Shown here piece after piece: positions 50,834-62,484 of a DNA stretch of 64,000 bases (position 1 is the stretch's first letter; each line of letters opens with the position of its first letter). This DNA is from Planctopirus ephydatiae (GTDB taxonomy: Bacteria; Planctomycetota; Planctomycetia; Planctomycetales; Planctomycetaceae), in contig NZ_CP036299.1 in the NCBI RefSeq assembly GCF_007752345.1, forward strand, positions 1,302,001 to 1,366,000. Direction: 5' to 3'. The notes below the pieces were generated by a model. That model was not told where the DNA came from, ran no database searches, and saw nothing but the letters and a program-made list of their open reading frames with translations. The position numbers and the translations under genes are program-made.

Positions 50834-51517
50834 TCAGGCTATGGTCCTGGGTGAAGAAATCTTTGTGATGACGACTCGTTGAAGATAATCAATCACTTCT
50901 TCGAGAGATGTTGAAGTCGTATCCACGATAGTCGCATCAATCGCTGGACGTAATGGAGCGATGGTCCGGTTCTCATCACGTTCATCGCGCAGTTGTTGTT
51001 GCTCAAGGATCTCTTCAAGCGGCACAGTTTGCCCGGAACTGCGAAGCTGAGCTTCACGCCGTTTGGCACGTTCTAACGGAGATGCCGTCAGAAAAAACTT
51101 GCAGGGAGCCTCGGGGAAAACGATGGTTCCCTGGTCTCGTCCCTCAGTGACGATATTCTGCCCCTCCGCAGCACGCCGTTGCAGTGCCACCATTTGCTCG
51201 CGCACACCTTCGATGGCTGCCACTTGAGAAGCGACTAACGTAACTTGTGGCAAGCGAATGGCCTGCGTTACATCCTGTCCATTCAGACGGATGGTTTGAT
51301 CTTCGATCTGCAGGTCGGCCTGGCGAGCAAAGTTGGTCACCAGATCGTGACGAGTCAGATCCATTCCCTGCTGCAGGCATCCCCAGGCAATGGCTCGATA
51401 CATCGCGCCCGTGTCCAGAAATGAAAAACCAAGCAATTGAGCCAACTTTCGAGCGGCTGTGCTCTTGCCGGTCCCTGCTGGCCCATCAATGGTAATGACA
51501 ACATGACCGCCCGACAT
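50834..51517 (-). CDS. cmk: Cytidylate kinase
   Basis: 227 residues from ATG 51517 ([21 protein letters not shown]-loop 12-19). [83 protein letters not shown] are CMP kinase hallmarks. Phosphorylates CMP/dCMP. The next gene on this strand, the PfpI-like gene, starts 18 bases after its stop, so they are probably co-transcribed. Confidence 0.95.
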   Translation of the reverse strand: MSGGHVVITIDGPAGTGKSTAARKLAQLLGFSFLDTGAMYRAIAWGCLQQGMDLTRHDLVTNFARQADLQIEDQTIRLNGQDVTQAIRLPQVTLVASQVAAIEGVREQMVALQRRAAEGQNIVTEGRDQGTIVFPEAPCKFFLTASPLERAKRREAQLRSSGQTVPLEEILEQQQLRDERDENRTIAPLRPAIDATIVDTTSTSLEEVIDYLQRVVITKISSPRTIA

Positions 51518-51651
51518 TTTCCGGGGGATCCCCTCTGGAAGAGTACCGATTTCATAACGAATGAACGCCAGCATGCAGGTATCGACTGCATGGCGTCAAC
51601 CATCCGTTGGAGAGATCACTCGCCAGCCAGCCACGAGATCTTCCCAGGAAC

Positions 51652-52839
51652 TCATTGGGCGAGAATTGGCACAATCTCTGTCTGAAGTGCTCCACCAGTC
51701 ACTTCCACACGTCCATCCGGGTGAATCAGCACATCGATTTCACTGCGAACACCAAACTCTTCCAGATAGATTCCGGGCTCAATCGAGAAGCATGTCCGGG
51801 GAATCAAGGCTCGGGTTTCATGCGTCTCTAGGTTATCGATATGGGCGCCATTCCCATGAACTTCCTGGCCGATGTTATGCCCTGTCCGATGGACGTAGTA
51901 AGGCCCGTAGCCTGCCTTTTCGATCACTTCGCGGCAGGCATCATCGACTTCATAACCTTCAACACGCCGGCCTGCAGCAAAAGCCTCCTCCACATACCTG
52001 ATGGCGGCATCACGGGCAGCAGCGACGACTTGAAAAACCTTTGTGTACTTCTCGGGAACAATCGTCCCCACATAACCCGTACGAGTTAAATCGCTATAGA
52101 CAGCCCTCGGCTTGTCGAGCTTACCCCACAAGTCGACCAGTACGAAATCGCCTTCGCGAATGATCGTGTCAGGCAGTGAACCCGTTTCAAAATGCGGGTC
52201 ACCACTATGGGCATTCACACCCACAATCGGCGGGCTGTAGGTGGTGAGATTGTGAGCCTCGAAATGATCCAGGATTGCCCGCTGGACTCGCAGTTCATCT
52301 GAGTGACCGTGGGTATTGATATCGTTGGCGATCGTCTTCCAGGCCACAGCATAAGCTGCATCAGTGACCTTGGACGCCTCCAGATGCATGGCGATCTGCT
52401 CGTCATCCCAGACGGCCTCAAACAACTGAATGAGGTCTCCTGATGAAACGACTTCCACACCAAAAGACCGGATCAGTTCAATGGTCCCGCCGTCGACACG
52501 CGAAATGTAAGGGTTACCATTCCGGGGAGCGTATTCCATGGCGATTTTTTTGCTGCCAGCGACCAGCGCCGCCATCCCCTCTTCGAACTCACTCCACTTC
52601 AGATAGATCCTTTTGTCGCCAGGTAATGCATCGAGCACACCCGTTTCGATGCGATGCACCAGTTTTCGAGGCGTTCCCTCCTGGGGGATAAAATAGGCCC
52701 AGCGACGGCTGGTTTTTTTATCCAGCCCCAGCACACGTTCGGCCAGTACATTCGACTTGCGAAAGTCGTACAGCAACCAGCCATCGACTCCCTGTTCCCG
52801 AATGGCTGCCTGAACGTCGCTGAGTGAGAACATGCCCAT
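51652..52839 (-). CDS. M24-family (Xaa-Pro aminopeptidase-like) protein
   Basis: About 395 residues (start ATG 52839 or 52833; the extra N-terminus to 52899 is unlikely). N-terminal creatinase-like domain (VDGWLLYDFRKSNVLAERVLGL), then the pita-bread fold: VDLWGKLDKPRAVYSDLTRTGYVG (metal Asp), YVHRTGHNIGQEVHGNGAHID (His) and CFSIEPGIYLEEFGVRSEIDVLI (Glu, Glu). Predicted metallo-aminopeptidase, cytoplasmic. Same strand as cmk. Confidence 0.92.
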   Translation of the reverse strand: MGMFSLSDVQAAIREQGVDGWLLYDFRKSNVLAERVLGLDKKTSRRWAYFIPQEGTPRKLVHRIETGVLDALPGDKRIYLKWSEFEEGMAALVAGSKKIAMEYAPRNGNPYISRVDGGTIELIRSFGVEVVSSGDLIQLFEAVWDDEQIAMHLEASKVTDAAYAVAWKTIANDINTHGHSDELRVQRAILDHFEAHNLTTYSPPIVGVNAHSGDPHFETGSLPDTIIREGDFVLVDLWGKLDKPRAVYSDLTRTGYVGTIVPEKYTKVFQVVAAARDAAIRYVEEAFAAGRRVEGYEVDDACREVIEKAGYGPYYVHRTGHNIGQEVHGNGAHIDNLETHETRALIPRTCFSIEPGIYLEEFGVRSEIDVLIHPDGRVEVTGGALQTEIVPILAQ

Positions 52840-52960
52840 AAGAGATCTACCAGAAGTTAAAGTTTGATTTTGCGTGCGGAAATACTTGTTGCCATACAAT
52901 GCAATCTCGGCAGCCGAAGATCAACTCTGCCAGCATGGCAGGGAGCCCAGATGGATCGAC

Positions 52961-53584
52961 TCAACTGGGAGATGTCTCAGGCAGCTGAGGATCAATAAAC
53001 TCCTGAATCTGGTGAATCATCTGCCGGCAGGCGGACGACAGGATTTGCAGGTCGCTATCAATCCCACTGGCGGCTGTCACCATCTCGCGATGGTACCAGA
53101 GCCATTCCGCAGGCGTCGCGCTGAACTTTTCCAGCGCTCTCGGGTTTTCCTGGAGGTCATACCATGTGGCCCCCAGATTGTGCAGCTTGTCGGCCAGAGT
53201 GATGGCCCTGGCCGCATGTGAGGCCATCCGCATCTGCGCGAGATGCTTTTCTTTGCGCACTCTCCACGGAATCGCCACTCCTGTCGGGTCTTCCTTTTCC
53301 TCGGTCGAAGCGATGACGGCCTGAATCACAGCCGGAGAAAACTGCTTTTCAAGATCAGCGATGGTCACCTCAGTGTCTTCGACAATGTCATGCAGAATCG
53401 CAGCGGCAATCAGTTCATCGTCTGCGAATCCTGCTCTTTGCAGAATCAAAGCCACCCCCGCCAGATGGGACAGGTAAGGAACATTGGTGGCCTTCCGCAA
53501 TTGACCATGATGTGCGACCGCCGCGACTCGCAAAGCCTTTTCGATGACCATCGAATACAAAGGCGACACCATCGTTCCCAACAT
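52961..53584 (-). CDS. HD-domain hydrolase of SpoT/MESH1 type
   Basis: 207 residues; ATG 53584 has AGGAG nine bases upstream. HD motif H65-D66 in LIAAAILHDIVEDTEVTIADLEKQF, with H25 (AVAHHGQLRK), H40 (PYLSHLAGVAL) and LADKLHNLGATW: the small (p)ppGpp/NADPH hydrolase pattern. No synthetase domain, so it would only remove the alarmone or act on another nucleotide. Alone on this strand, divergent from carB. Confidence 0.88.
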   Translation of the reverse strand: MLGTMVSPLYSMVIEKALRVAAVAHHGQLRKATNVPYLSHLAGVALILQRAGFADDELIAAAILHDIVEDTEVTIADLEKQFSPAVIQAVIASTEEKEDPTGVAIPWRVRKEKHLAQMRMASHAARAITLADKLHNLGATWYDLQENPRALEKFSATPAEWLWYHREMVTAASGIDSDLQILSSACRQMIHQIQEFIDPQLPETSPS

Positions 53585-53898
53585 CAGCTTTGCTCCTGCA
53601 GAAAGTGTCTGCTCACTTCGCTTCCCAAGAACCACTATCGAACCAGATTTATTCCGGCAGCGAAAGCTCTCGATCCGCTTTCATGAGTCACCAGTATTCT
53701 GCGGGGATTACGCCAAGCCGAATTGACCATTTCCCCAAGCCCCTTTCCAGTCGGTCTCGCTTCCTTGATTCTCCATGAGGGCTTGGTACGCTTGGGAAGT
53801 TTTGCGCCGATTGGTTCGAGGCAGCAACTTCAGCCGTAAGAGTAGAACTGCCAATTGTTTTCGCTGATTGCTGACCGACTTAGGGAGATTTCACAGCC
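53585..53898. other. Divergent control region upstream of carB
   Basis: About 310 bases between the HD hydrolase and carB. No gene; AGGGAGA (53882) is a distant ribosome site for carB. No PyrR or purine-type box recognised. Confidence 0.35.
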
Positions 53899-56800
53899 GT
53901 GCCCCGCCGCGACGACCTCAAGAAGATACTTATTATTGGTTCGGGCCCTATTGTCATCGGGCAGGCATGCGAATTCGATTATTCAGGGACTCAGGCCTGC
54001 AAAGCTTTGCGCGAGTGTGGATACGAGGTCGTGCTCGTCAATTCCAACCCCGCCACCATCATGACTGACCCGAATACGGCCGATTCCACCTACATCGAGC
54101 CGATTCATTGGCAGTATGTTGCCAAAATTATCGAGAATGAACGTCCCGATGCGATTCTCCCCACGCTGGGTGGCCAGACGGGTCTGAATACCGGCATGGA
54201 ACTGTTCCGCCGGGGCATTCTCGAAAAATACAACTGCGAGATGATTGGGGCTCGCGCGGACGTCATTGAAAAGGCCGAAGATCGCCAGCTCTTCAAAGAA
54301 GCGATGCAGAAGATCGGGCTCGATGTCTGTCGCAGCCGGATTGTGAACTCGATGGAAGAGGCCCGCGACGTTCTCAAGGAAATCGGCCTTCCTATTATCA
54401 TTCGCGCCAGTTTTACTCTGGGCGGCATGGGCGGCGGTATCGCTTACAACCGCGAAGAATTCGAAGAAAAGGTTCGCAAAGGGATTGAACTCTCTCCCAT
54501 CCATGAAGTCCTCCTTGAGGAGTCGATCATTGGCTGGAAAGAGTACGAGATGGAAGTGATGCGGGATAAGGCCGACAACGTCGTCATTATCTGCTCCATC
54601 GAGAACCTCGACCCGATGGGTGTGCACACAGGTGATTCGATCACCGTCGCACCTGCTCAGACACTGACGGACCGTGAATATCAGCGCATGCGTGATGCCA
54701 CGATTGCCGTCATGCGGGAAATTGGCGTGGAGACCGGTGGCTCGAACGTCCAGTTCGCCATTCATCCACAGACCGGCCGTATGGTCGTGGTGGAGATGAA
54801 TCCGCGTGTCAGTCGCTCCAGTGCTTTGGCTTCGAAGGCGACGGGCTTCCCAATCGCTAAAATTGCTGCCAAGCTCGCCGTCGGCTTCACACTCGATGAA
54901 ATTCCCAATGACATTACCCGGGAAACGCTCGCCTGCTTTGAACCGACGATCGATTATGTCGTCACCAAGGTTCCCCGCTGGACATTCGAAAAGTTTCCCG
55001 AAGCCGATCCTGAACTCACTGTTCAGATGAAGTCGGTTGGCGAAACCATGGCGATTGGCCGTACCTTCAAGGAATCACTGCAAAAAGCTCTTCGCGGCCT
55101 CGAAATCGGCCACTTTGGCTTAGGTGGCGGCAAGAAAGATCTCTGGGATTCCGATCATCGCCCCACCATCGAAGAAATCGAAAGCAAGCTCGCCACTCCC
55201 AACGACATGCGGATTTTTTATCTCCGCTATGCGATGAAAGCTGGCCTCAGCAATTCCGAAATCCACGATCTCACCAAGATCGACCCGTGGTTCCTCGAAA
55301 ACATTCGCGACATCGTCCGCATGGAAGACCGCCTGCGCAGCCATGAGCGACTCGACCAGGTCTCTGATGAACTTCTGCGGGAAGTGAAACGCTACGGCTT
55401 TTCCGATAAGCAGATCGGCGACTGGCTCGATATCTCGGATATGGAAGTCCGGCGTGAACGCAAACGGCGGGGCATTCTCCCCACATTCAAGCAGGTCGAT
55501 ACCTGTGCTGCTGAATTCGAAGCTTACACGCCTTATTACTACTCGACCTACGAATCGGAAGACGAAGCCCCCGGGCCACGCACCGATGGTCGTCAGCGAG
55601 TGATCATTTTAGGTGGCGGCCCCAACAGAATTGGCCAGGGGATCGAGTTCGATTACTGCTGCTGCCAGGCCTCGTTCGCACTTCGCGAACTGGGTATTGA
55701 ATCGGTCATGGTCAATTCCAATCCGGAAACGGTTTCGACGGATTACGACACGTCGGATCTGCTCTTCTTTGAACCACTCACCACGGAAGACGTGCTGAAT
55801 ATCTGCGATCGACTTCAGCCCGACGGTGTGATTGTTCAATTTGGTGGACAGACACCACTCAACCTGGCCCGTGGTCTCGAACAGGCGGGCGTGAAGATCA
55901 TCGGCACAAGTCCATCGATGATTGATGCCGCTGAAGATCGCGAGATCTTCAAGGGTATTCTCGACAAACTGGGCCTCCACCAGCCACCCAACGGCATGGC
56001 AACCGATGCCGCTCGCGCTGTGCAGATTGCCAGTGAAATTGGTTATCCCGTCCTCGTCCGCCCCAGCTTTGTGCTGGGTGGCCGGGCCATGCAGATCTGT
56101 TACGACGAGCGCATGGTGCGCGAATACATGACAGAAGCCGTCAATGTTTCACCCGATCGTCCAGTGCTCATCGATAAGTTCCTCGAAGACGCGGTCGAAG
56201 TCGATGTCGATGCCATTTCTGATGGTGAAACGACTGTCGTTGGCGGTGTGATGGAGCACATCGAAGAAGCGGGCGTTCACTCCGGCGATTCCGCCTGTGT
56301 TCTGCCACCTTATTCCCTCCCCGACGCCATTGTCGATGAAATCAAAACGGCCACTTATGCACTGGCCAAAGAGCTGCAGGTGCGTGGCCTGATGAATATC
56401 CAGTTCGCCGTCAAACATCAGGGTGGCGAACCTGTCGTCTATGTTCTCGAAGTCAATCCTCGGGCCAGCCGCACATCGCCGTTTGTGAGCAAAGCCACGA
56501 ACGTCCCTTTGCCCAAGCTGGCAGCCAAGATCATGGTTGGCAAGACCTTGAAAGAGCTGGGCTTCACGAAGGAAGTTGTTCCGCCTTACGTTTCGGTCAA
56601 AGAGAGTGTCTTCCCATTCACTCGATTTGCGGGTGTCGATATCATCCTCGGTCCCGAGATGAAATCGACGGGCGAAGTCATGGGGATCGACTCGACATTC
56701 CCTGCTGCGTATGCCAGGGCTCAACTTGGTGCCGGGAATAAGCTCCCTTCGAGTGGAGCCGTCTTTATCAGTCTTGCTGGCCGACACAAAGAGCACATCA

Positions 56801-57171
56801 TTAGCAGTGCCCGTCGGCTGATTGATATGGGCTTCAAGATTCTGGCGACCTCGGGGACTTCGCGTGTCCTGCGGGAAGCCGGTATCGAAGTCGAGACAGT
56901 TCGTAAACTGCAGGAAGGTCGCCCGAACCTGCTCGATTACATGGCTAATAACCAGGTTCAACTTGTCTTCAATACACCCAGTGGAAAGGGTGCCCGTTCC
57001 GACGAAGGCCGCATTCGTGCCGCGGCTGTCATGAATGGTATCCCCTGCGTAACCACGCTGCCCGGTTGTATTGCCGTCGTGCAGGCCCTCGAGTCGATTC
57101 AGGAGTCACCAGAGCCGAGCGTGACATCCTTGCAGAAGTGGATTGCTCAGTTACCTGCCAGCGAAGCGTAA
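53899..57171 (+). CDS. carB: Carbamoyl-phosphate synthase large subunit
   Basis: 1090 residues, GTG start ([30 protein letters not shown]). Two homologous ATP-grasp halves: first ~1-540 with [16 protein letters not shown] and [25 protein letters not shown]; second ~560-950 with [34 protein letters not shown] and [18 protein letters not shown]-terminal MGS-like allosteric domain (about 960-1080). Makes carbamoyl phosphate for pyrimidines and arginine from glutamine-derived ammonia, bicarbonate and 2 ATP. carA is not in the window. The DUF1501 gene follows. Confidence 0.98.
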   Translation: MPRRDDLKKILIIGSGPIVIGQACEFDYSGTQACKALRECGYEVVLVNSNPATIMTDPNTADSTYIEPIHWQYVAKIIENERPDAILPTLGGQTGLNTGMELFRRGILEKYNCEMIGARADVIEKAEDRQLFKEAMQKIGLDVCRSRIVNSMEEARDVLKEIGLPIIIRASFTLGGMGGGIAYNREEFEEKVRKGIELSPIHEVLLEESIIGWKEYEMEVMRDKADNVVIICSIENLDPMGVHTGDSITVAPAQTLTDREYQRMRDATIAVMREIGVETGGSNVQFAIHPQTGRMVVVEMNPRVSRSSALASKATGFPIAKIAAKLAVGFTLDEIPNDITRETLACFEPTIDYVVTKVPRWTFEKFPEADPELTVQMKSVGETMAIGRTFKESLQKALRGLEIGHFGLGGGKKDLWDSDHRPTIEEIESKLATPNDMRIFYLRYAMKAGLSNSEIHDLTKIDPWFLENIRDIVRMEDRLRSHERLDQVSDELLREVKRYGFSDKQIGDWLDISDMEVRRERKRRGILPTFKQVDTCAAEFEAYTPYYYSTYESEDEAPGPRTDGRQRVIILGGGPNRIGQGIEFDYCCCQASFALRELGIESVMVNSNPETVSTDYDTSDLLFFEPLTTEDVLNICDRLQPDGVIVQFGGQTPLNLARGLEQAGVKIIGTSPSMIDAAEDREIFKGILDKLGLHQPPNGMATDAARAVQIASEIGYPVLVRPSFVLGGRAMQICYDERMVREYMTEAVNVSPDRPVLIDKFLEDAVEVDVDAISDGETTVVGGVMEHIEEAGVHSGDSACVLPPYSLPDAIVDEIKTATYALAKELQVRGLMNIQFAVKHQGGEPVVYVLEVNPRASRTSPFVSKATNVPLPKLAAKIMVGKTLKELGFTKEVVPPYVSVKESVFPFTRFAGVDIILGPEMKSTGEVMGIDSTFPAAYARAQLGAGNKLPSSGAVFISLAGRHKEHIISSARRLIDMGFKILATSGTSRVLREAGIEVETVRKLQEGRPNLLDYMANNQVQLVFNTPSGKGARSDEGRIRAAAVMNGIPCVTTLPGCIAVVQALESIQESPEPSVTSLQKWIAQLPASEA

Positions 57172-57315
57172 GCCCCCACGTGTGCCCAAAGTGTGCGGTT
57201 CCCGGTACGCCGGGGCCCGGCTTTCAGTTTCCTCTGGCATCTTGCCGTTCGATGTGTTGGAATCGGTGGGTGCATTGCCCCGCCCTTCGTGGCTCACCCG
57301 CCGGATTCCCCCGCC

Positions 57316-58737
57316 ATGACACATTGCTTGAATTTTCAGTCATCTCCCACGAATCGCCGTGAGTATCTGGCACAACTGGCCTGTGGTTTTGGTGGCGTGG
57401 CACTGGCGGGCCTGGCAACGGAACGAGGCTATGCCGATGTTGCCGGCGCACCGGTTCTGCCCGCGACTCATCATGCCCCAAAAGCTAAAAACATCATCTT
57501 CCTGTATATGGATGGTGGCCCTTCTCAAATGGATCTGTTCGATCCCAAGCCCAGGCTCACCAAAGAGCATGGCGAACCGATGAAGATGAAAGTTCAGGCC
57601 ACACAGTTTGATAACAATGGCAAGATCATGAAGTCGCCGTGGGAGTTCACCCAGCATGGCGAAAGTGGCTTACCTTTCAGTTCGCTCATTCCTCACATCG
57701 CCTCGAAGGCCGACGATCTGTGTGTCATCCGCTCAATGACCTCCGCTTTTTCTGAACATACCAATGCCAATTACTTTCTTCACACAGGCCATGGCCTGCA
57801 GGGCCGCCCCAGCATGGGTGCATGGGTTTCGTATGGACTTGGCACAGAATGCCAGAATCTACCCGGTTTCCTCGTGCTGAACGGAGGGCTGATCCCTCCC
57901 GGTGGTGTCGACTGTTTCCACAATGGGTTTTTGCCAGCCACCCATCAGGGGTCAATTCTTAAATCGCAAAAGATGCCCATCTCGGATCTGGAGCCATCTC
58001 CCGGCCCTCCCGCAGCACAAAAGAGAAAGCTCGATCTGCTCAAGCAACTCGACCAGGCCGCTTCCAATCGCGCAGGGAGGCCAGATGCTCTCGAATCGGC
58101 CATTGCCAACTATGAACTGGCCTTTCGCATGCAGACCACCGTTCCTCAACTGGTCGATCTGGCAACCGAATCCGAAGCGACACAAAAACTTTATGGTCTC
58201 GATTCCGATTTTGCTCCGACTCGCGTTTATGCGAGGCAATGTCTTCTCGCCCGCAGACTCGTCGAATCAGGCGTGCGCTTCATCGAACTGACTTGCCCCG
58301 GCGTGGGTGTCGATCGCTGGGATCAGCACGGTGGCCTCAAGAATGGTCACGAATTGAACTGTAAAGCGGTTGATCAACCGATTGCAGCTCTCCTGACCGA
58401 TCTGAAAAGCCGTGGCCTCCTCGACCAGACACTTGTCGTCTTCGCCGGTGAGTTCGGCCGAACCCCACAAGCTCAGGGTGCTGATGGCCGGGATCACAAT
58501 CCCTTTGGCTACACCGTCTGGATGGCTGGCGGTGGTGTGAAGGGAGGTATGAGCTATGGCCAAACTGACGAATATGGCTATTACGCCATCGACAAAAAGC
58601 TGGAAATTCATGACCTGCATGCCACCATGCTCTGGCTCATGGGAATTGACCATACGAAATTGACGGTTCGTTTTGGTGGGCGTGATATGCGGCTGACGGA
58701 TGTCTTCGGACATGTTGTTCACGATGTGATTGCCTGA
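57316..58737 (+). CDS. DUF1501 protein with Tat-like signal
   Basis: 473 residues from ATG 57316. NRREYLAQLACGFGGVALAGLA is a Tat-like signal (Arg pair, then hydrophobic). The body shows the DUF1501 pattern: AKNIIFLYMDGGPSQMDLFDPKPRL, HIASKADDLCVIRSM, FLHTGHGLQGRPSMGAWVSYGLG and, near the end, FAGEFGRTPQAQGADGRDHNPFGYTVWMAGGGVKGG. Related to sulfatase/alkaline phosphatase folds; usually paired with a DUF1549/DUF1553 cytochrome protein, which is absent here. Periplasmic, function unknown. Confidence 0.93.
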   Translation: MTHCLNFQSSPTNRREYLAQLACGFGGVALAGLATERGYADVAGAPVLPATHHAPKAKNIIFLYMDGGPSQMDLFDPKPRLTKEHGEPMKMKVQATQFDNNGKIMKSPWEFTQHGESGLPFSSLIPHIASKADDLCVIRSMTSAFSEHTNANYFLHTGHGLQGRPSMGAWVSYGLGTECQNLPGFLVLNGGLIPPGGVDCFHNGFLPATHQGSILKSQKMPISDLEPSPGPPAAQKRKLDLLKQLDQAASNRAGRPDALESAIANYELAFRMQTTVPQLVDLATESEATQKLYGLDSDFAPTRVYARQCLLARRLVESGVRFIELTCPGVGVDRWDQHGGLKNGHELNCKAVDQPIAALLTDLKSRGLLDQTLVVFAGEFGRTPQAQGADGRDHNPFGYTVWMAGGGVKGGMSYGQTDEYGYYAIDKKLEIHDLHATMLWLMGIDHTKLTVRFGGRDMRLTDVFGHVVHDVIA

Positions 58738-58893
58738 TGATTTTTCAGAGGCTTTATTCATGCGATCAGCTGCCCCAACACATCCGGCAGCCCGTTCGAT
58801 CGCACTCTTGGCAGCGGCATGTCATGATTCCAACATGACCCGATTGATCCCACGACTGCGATTTCAGTAAAGCGGCCCATAAGAAAGCGGCCC

Positions 58894-61377
58894 ATGAGTC
58901 GAAAACGCTCAGGTTCACAAACACCTCCTCCGCCGTCTGCTTCACACTCATCGAGTCTTGAAGCTCCACAGACGCCAGACTTATCTCGAACAGTTCGCTG
59001 GGCAATCGCCTGTCTCTGGCTGGTGTTGGCAACCATTTTCTTCTACTGGACGGGTTTGCCGAACAATGGCAACGTTTCCCGGCTCGATTACTGGTGGCTG
59101 GTCCCTTTCCAACTGATGGATCTCGTCGATCCCGAGTTTGAATCCCGATTGCCGCACGGATTCTTCTTTCTCTTCGAACGCATCGGCTACTCGCTGGTTT
59201 CTGCGGCTCTCTTCATCGGTTCGGCGGGTTGGGGGTGGCTGCTGATCCTGGGATCGAGTCGTCTATTCAAAGCGGATGTCTTTGCAAAGCAGGAATCGAT
59301 CAATCAGGTAACCCTTGCGAATAACGAAAGTCTCGCTCAAACGGGGAATCTGCTGTTCTTCTCAGCCGCCCTGGGGCTCGCCACGACTTCGACTTTTGTG
59401 CTGATTGTGGGGCTGATGGGGCAGTTATCGACCATCCTGCTGGCGGCCTGGCTGCTCGTCGGAAGTGCCGGTGCTTTCGTGGGTTTAGTTCAGCCAGTAC
59501 TTCGTTTAGGAAAACTGATCTGGTTATCGATCACCAATGCCTGGCAATCCCGCGATCTCTGGACGCTCCTAGGTTGGGTCTCGGCGCTGCTATTTCTATG
59601 GACGATCTGGCTGGGTGGGGTCTCACCCACAACCGATTTCGACGTGAAGGAGTATCATCTCGGCGGGCCCAAAGAATACTTCCTCAAGGGTCAGATCGAG
59701 TTCTTGCCACATAACGTCTACACGAGTTTTCCGTTTCTTACCGAGATGCTGTCACTGGCAGCCATGGTGCTGATGAACGACTGGCTCGCAGGAAGTTATG
59801 TCGCCACGCTCACGCTCGCTTTCTTCGGACCGCTGACGGCTCTGGGGTTGTGGGCTCTTTGTGAGAAGTGGTTTCCACAGGCTGCTCTTTTATCAGCCTG
59901 GATCTGGATCACGATCCCCTGGACGTACCGGCTCTCGACGATTGCGTATGTGGAAGAAGCCTTTTCGTGCTATCTGCTCGCCGCTTTTTTGGCGGCTCTC
60001 TATGGACGATCCTCTAATCACCCGGCAGTCAGTCACTCCGTATTACCAGAGGCTCATCCGAATTTCTGGTGGTGGATGTCCGGGTTGTCTGCCGGTGCTG
60101 CTTTTGGCTGCAAGTACCCGGCACTCCTTTTCGTGGTCATCCCAATCGGCCTGGCAACCATCATTCGGTTTCCACGTTTAAGCAAGGCCGCTAGCTCTGC
60201 GAGTGAAAACGCACCAGCCAGGTCACTCAGCACATGGTGGATCTGGCCACTGGTCTTTTCTGCCGGCGTGCTTGTCTTTGCTGGCCCCTGGCTGGTCAAA
60301 AATTTCTGGCAAACGGGAAACCCGGTTTATCCCCTGCTCTACTCAGTCTTTGGTGGTCTCGACTGGAATGAGGCACTCAATGAAAAATGGCGGCGCGGGC
60401 ACGCCCCTCCCCATTATTCGCCCCTCTCGTTTTTTACCGATGTTTACGACATCCTCGCCCGCAGTGATTGGCAAAGTGGCCTCATTCTGCTGGGCCTGCC
60501 TCTCTGCTGGATTCTGCCTTCAACTCGCGAAAAAAATCATGAACAAGCCGAGGATTCCCAAAACGTCCTGCTCCTGGCCATCTTGTTTCTGGCATGGTTC
60601 TATGCCACCTGGTGGCTGTTCACACACCGCATTGACCGCTTCTGGGCTCCTATGCTCCCCCTGCTGTGCCTGATCTCGGCTGCAGGGCTAACTCGCTTTT
60701 CTCAGAGTGTCCCCAATGCAGTCAGGCAATCCCTGATGATCCTGCTGGGGGCATCGGCAATCTTCAACTTCTCGATCAACACCGGCCCCGTCGGTAACTA
60801 CAACTCATGGCTGACCAAGCTCCCGGCCGCCAGCGATTTTACCGCGAGAACCACATGCCCCGAGATCGCTGCCATCAATCAGGCTATTGAGGAGGGGGCA
60901 CTTCCCAAAGACATTCGCGTCCTGATGGTCGGTGAGGCGGAGATCTTCGATGCACGATTCGATCTGAGATACAACACTGTCTTCGATGTATGTTTACTGG
61001 AAGAGTGGTGTACTCACCCAGACGGCCAGTGGCGTACCGCCGATGAGATTCGGGCGCGCCTGGCACAAGCAGGCATTACCCATCTCTTCGTCAATTGGCG
61101 GGAAATTTTGCGTTATCGAACGAGCTATGGCTACACCGACATTGCGAATCCCAAGACCATCGAAAAGCTCCAGCAGATGCAGCTGATTGGCGAGCCGATT
61201 CGATGGCCCGAAGGGATTGGCGAACGAAATGCCGACGATCTTTCCGCAGCCGACCGTCAATTGATTGAAAACTGGGCACCCCAGCTCATTCAAGGCCTCG
61301 GTTCCAATCAGAAACTGATTACGGCACAACTCTTTCCAGTCATGACCGAGCCAGTCTCTTCCACGCCGTCACCATGA
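58894..61377 (+). CDS. Large polytopic membrane protein, GT-C/ArnT-like
   Basis: 827 residues. Cytoplasmic Pro/Ser-rich start (1-28), then 12 or so helices (LLILGSS, AALGLATTSTFVLIVGLMG, and more). The first large outer loop has DFDVKEYHLGGPKEYFLKGQIEFLP, the position of the catalytic Asp-Glu in GT39/PMT/ArnT-type glycosyltransferases. A C-terminal soluble part (about 660-827: ADEIRARLAQAGITHLFVNW) resembles the ends of such proteins in Planctomycetes. It would use a lipid-linked sugar donor to modify envelope targets. Assignment is by layout only. Confidence 0.72.
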   Translation: MSRKRSGSQTPPPPSASHSSSLEAPQTPDLSRTVRWAIACLWLVLATIFFYWTGLPNNGNVSRLDYWWLVPFQLMDLVDPEFESRLPHGFFFLFERIGYSLVSAALFIGSAGWGWLLILGSSRLFKADVFAKQESINQVTLANNESLAQTGNLLFFSAALGLATTSTFVLIVGLMGQLSTILLAAWLLVGSAGAFVGLVQPVLRLGKLIWLSITNAWQSRDLWTLLGWVSALLFLWTIWLGGVSPTTDFDVKEYHLGGPKEYFLKGQIEFLPHNVYTSFPFLTEMLSLAAMVLMNDWLAGSYVATLTLAFFGPLTALGLWALCEKWFPQAALLSAWIWITIPWTYRLSTIAYVEEAFSCYLLAAFLAALYGRSSNHPAVSHSVLPEAHPNFWWWMSGLSAGAAFGCKYPALLFVVIPIGLATIIRFPRLSKAASSASENAPARSLSTWWIWPLVFSAGVLVFAGPWLVKNFWQTGNPVYPLLYSVFGGLDWNEALNEKWRRGHAPPHYSPLSFFTDVYDILARSDWQSGLILLGLPLCWILPSTREKNHEQAEDSQNVLLLAILFLAWFYATWWLFTHRIDRFWAPMLPLLCLISAAGLTRFSQSVPNAVRQSLMILLGASAIFNFSINTGPVGNYNSWLTKLPAASDFTARTTCPEIAAINQAIEEGALPKDIRVLMVGEAEIFDARFDLRYNTVFDVCLLEEWCTHPDGQWRTADEIRARLAQAGITHLFVNWREILRYRTSYGYTDIANPKTIEKLQQMQLIGEPIRWPEGIGERNADDLSAADRQLIENWAPQLIQGLGSNQKLITAQLFPVMTEPVSSTPSP

Positions 61378-61422
61378 TGAGCCCGTCCTCCCATGAGTCG
61401 AAGGGAGTAGCCATCGAAAAAC

Positions 61423-62376
61423 TCAGGCTTTGCGATAGACGATTCCCGTATCAATTAACTGAAAGCCACTCGAAATCAGCACTGCCATCGCAGCCGGGTC
61501 TTCCATGTTGGCGTGAGCCTCCATCAGGTCGACCTGGTCATCTTTGAGTTGTTTGCTGACATCGCATAACAGAGCCTGTCCATAGCCTTGCCGGCGATGT
61601 TCAGGAGCCACATGAATCCCATGCAGACCAATCGCCCGCTGTTGCCATTTGCTCGAATACATATCGAGCCCGCAGATGGTCACCCAGCCGACAGGTAACT
61701 CCTGTTTTTTGAGGACCAGTCCCAGCCTGGCCGTTTCCAGACGACCTCGATTGGTCAGCGTCCAGAAATCGCGAGGGACTGGATCCTCCAGCAATCGCAA
61801 TTCGGTCGATCGGCGGACGCGCATCAGCCGCACATTGATCGGATCTCGCTGACCAATCACTCGCTGGAACACCCCGATCATGCTCTGTGGACGATAACCG
61901 AGGGATGTAAAAAACGGCTTTGAGAGAACATCCGATTCCAGAAATCCAGAGGCTTCGCTGCCACCATACAGACCACTCCAGTAAGGATTGAATGGGTCTG
62001 CCGGCCCGGCCAGTAAAACCTGGGCACCGTGCGAGAGAAGATAACTTTCTGCCTGCTGGACCAGCGCTCGTCCAATCCCGCGCCCGCGAAAAGCCGGGTG
62101 CACGACCAGAGCACAGATTACACCGGTCGTCGAGTCCACCGTGGTGCGATTGCTGCCGACACCAAAGCCCGCATGGACGAAGCCAGCCGGCTGACCATCC
62201 ACAAACGCCAGGATTAAGCCATTCCGGTCAAAGTGAGGCTGCGAGAGTACAAAAAAGTCGAGCTCGTCTGTTCCGTGCATGATCACCGCACCACGACCCA
62301 GCTCGGCACTATTCCATAGTTCGGCTATCACGGGGACATCATGGTTTCGAAACGAACGAAACTCCAACAAACTCAC
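61423..62376 (-). CDS. Tandem GNAT acetyltransferase-like protein
   Basis: 317 residues, GTG start. Two GNAT domains: the first with GVICALVVHPAFRGRGIGRALVQQAE (R/GxxG at 97-102), the second with GLHGIHVAPEHRRQGYGQALLCDV near 255-270 and a VDLMEAHANMEDPAAMAVLISSGF end. Between them a short linker. Similar to two-domain acyltransferases such as MshD-like proteins, but the substrate is unknown. Convergent with the GT-C-like gene. Confidence 0.85.
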   Translation of the reverse strand: MSLLEFRSFRNHDVPVIAELWNSAELGRGAVIMHGTDELDFFVLSQPHFDRNGLILAFVDGQPAGFVHAGFGVGSNRTTVDSTTGVICALVVHPAFRGRGIGRALVQQAESYLLSHGAQVLLAGPADPFNPYWSGLYGGSEASGFLESDVLSKPFFTSLGYRPQSMIGVFQRVIGQRDPINVRLMRVRRSTELRLLEDPVPRDFWTLTNRGRLETARLGLVLKKQELPVGWVTICGLDMYSSKWQQRAIGLHGIHVAPEHRRQGYGQALLCDVSKQLKDDQVDLMEAHANMEDPAAMAVLISSGFQLIDTGIVYRKA

Positions 62377-62484
62377 TCCCTGGTTTTGATTGCAAATCAG
62401 TCAGATCAACTTCACGCGGAGAAGATGTCTTTCTGAACCTTTTCCATTCCACACGATGATCATCAATCACAGTTTAATCATGCA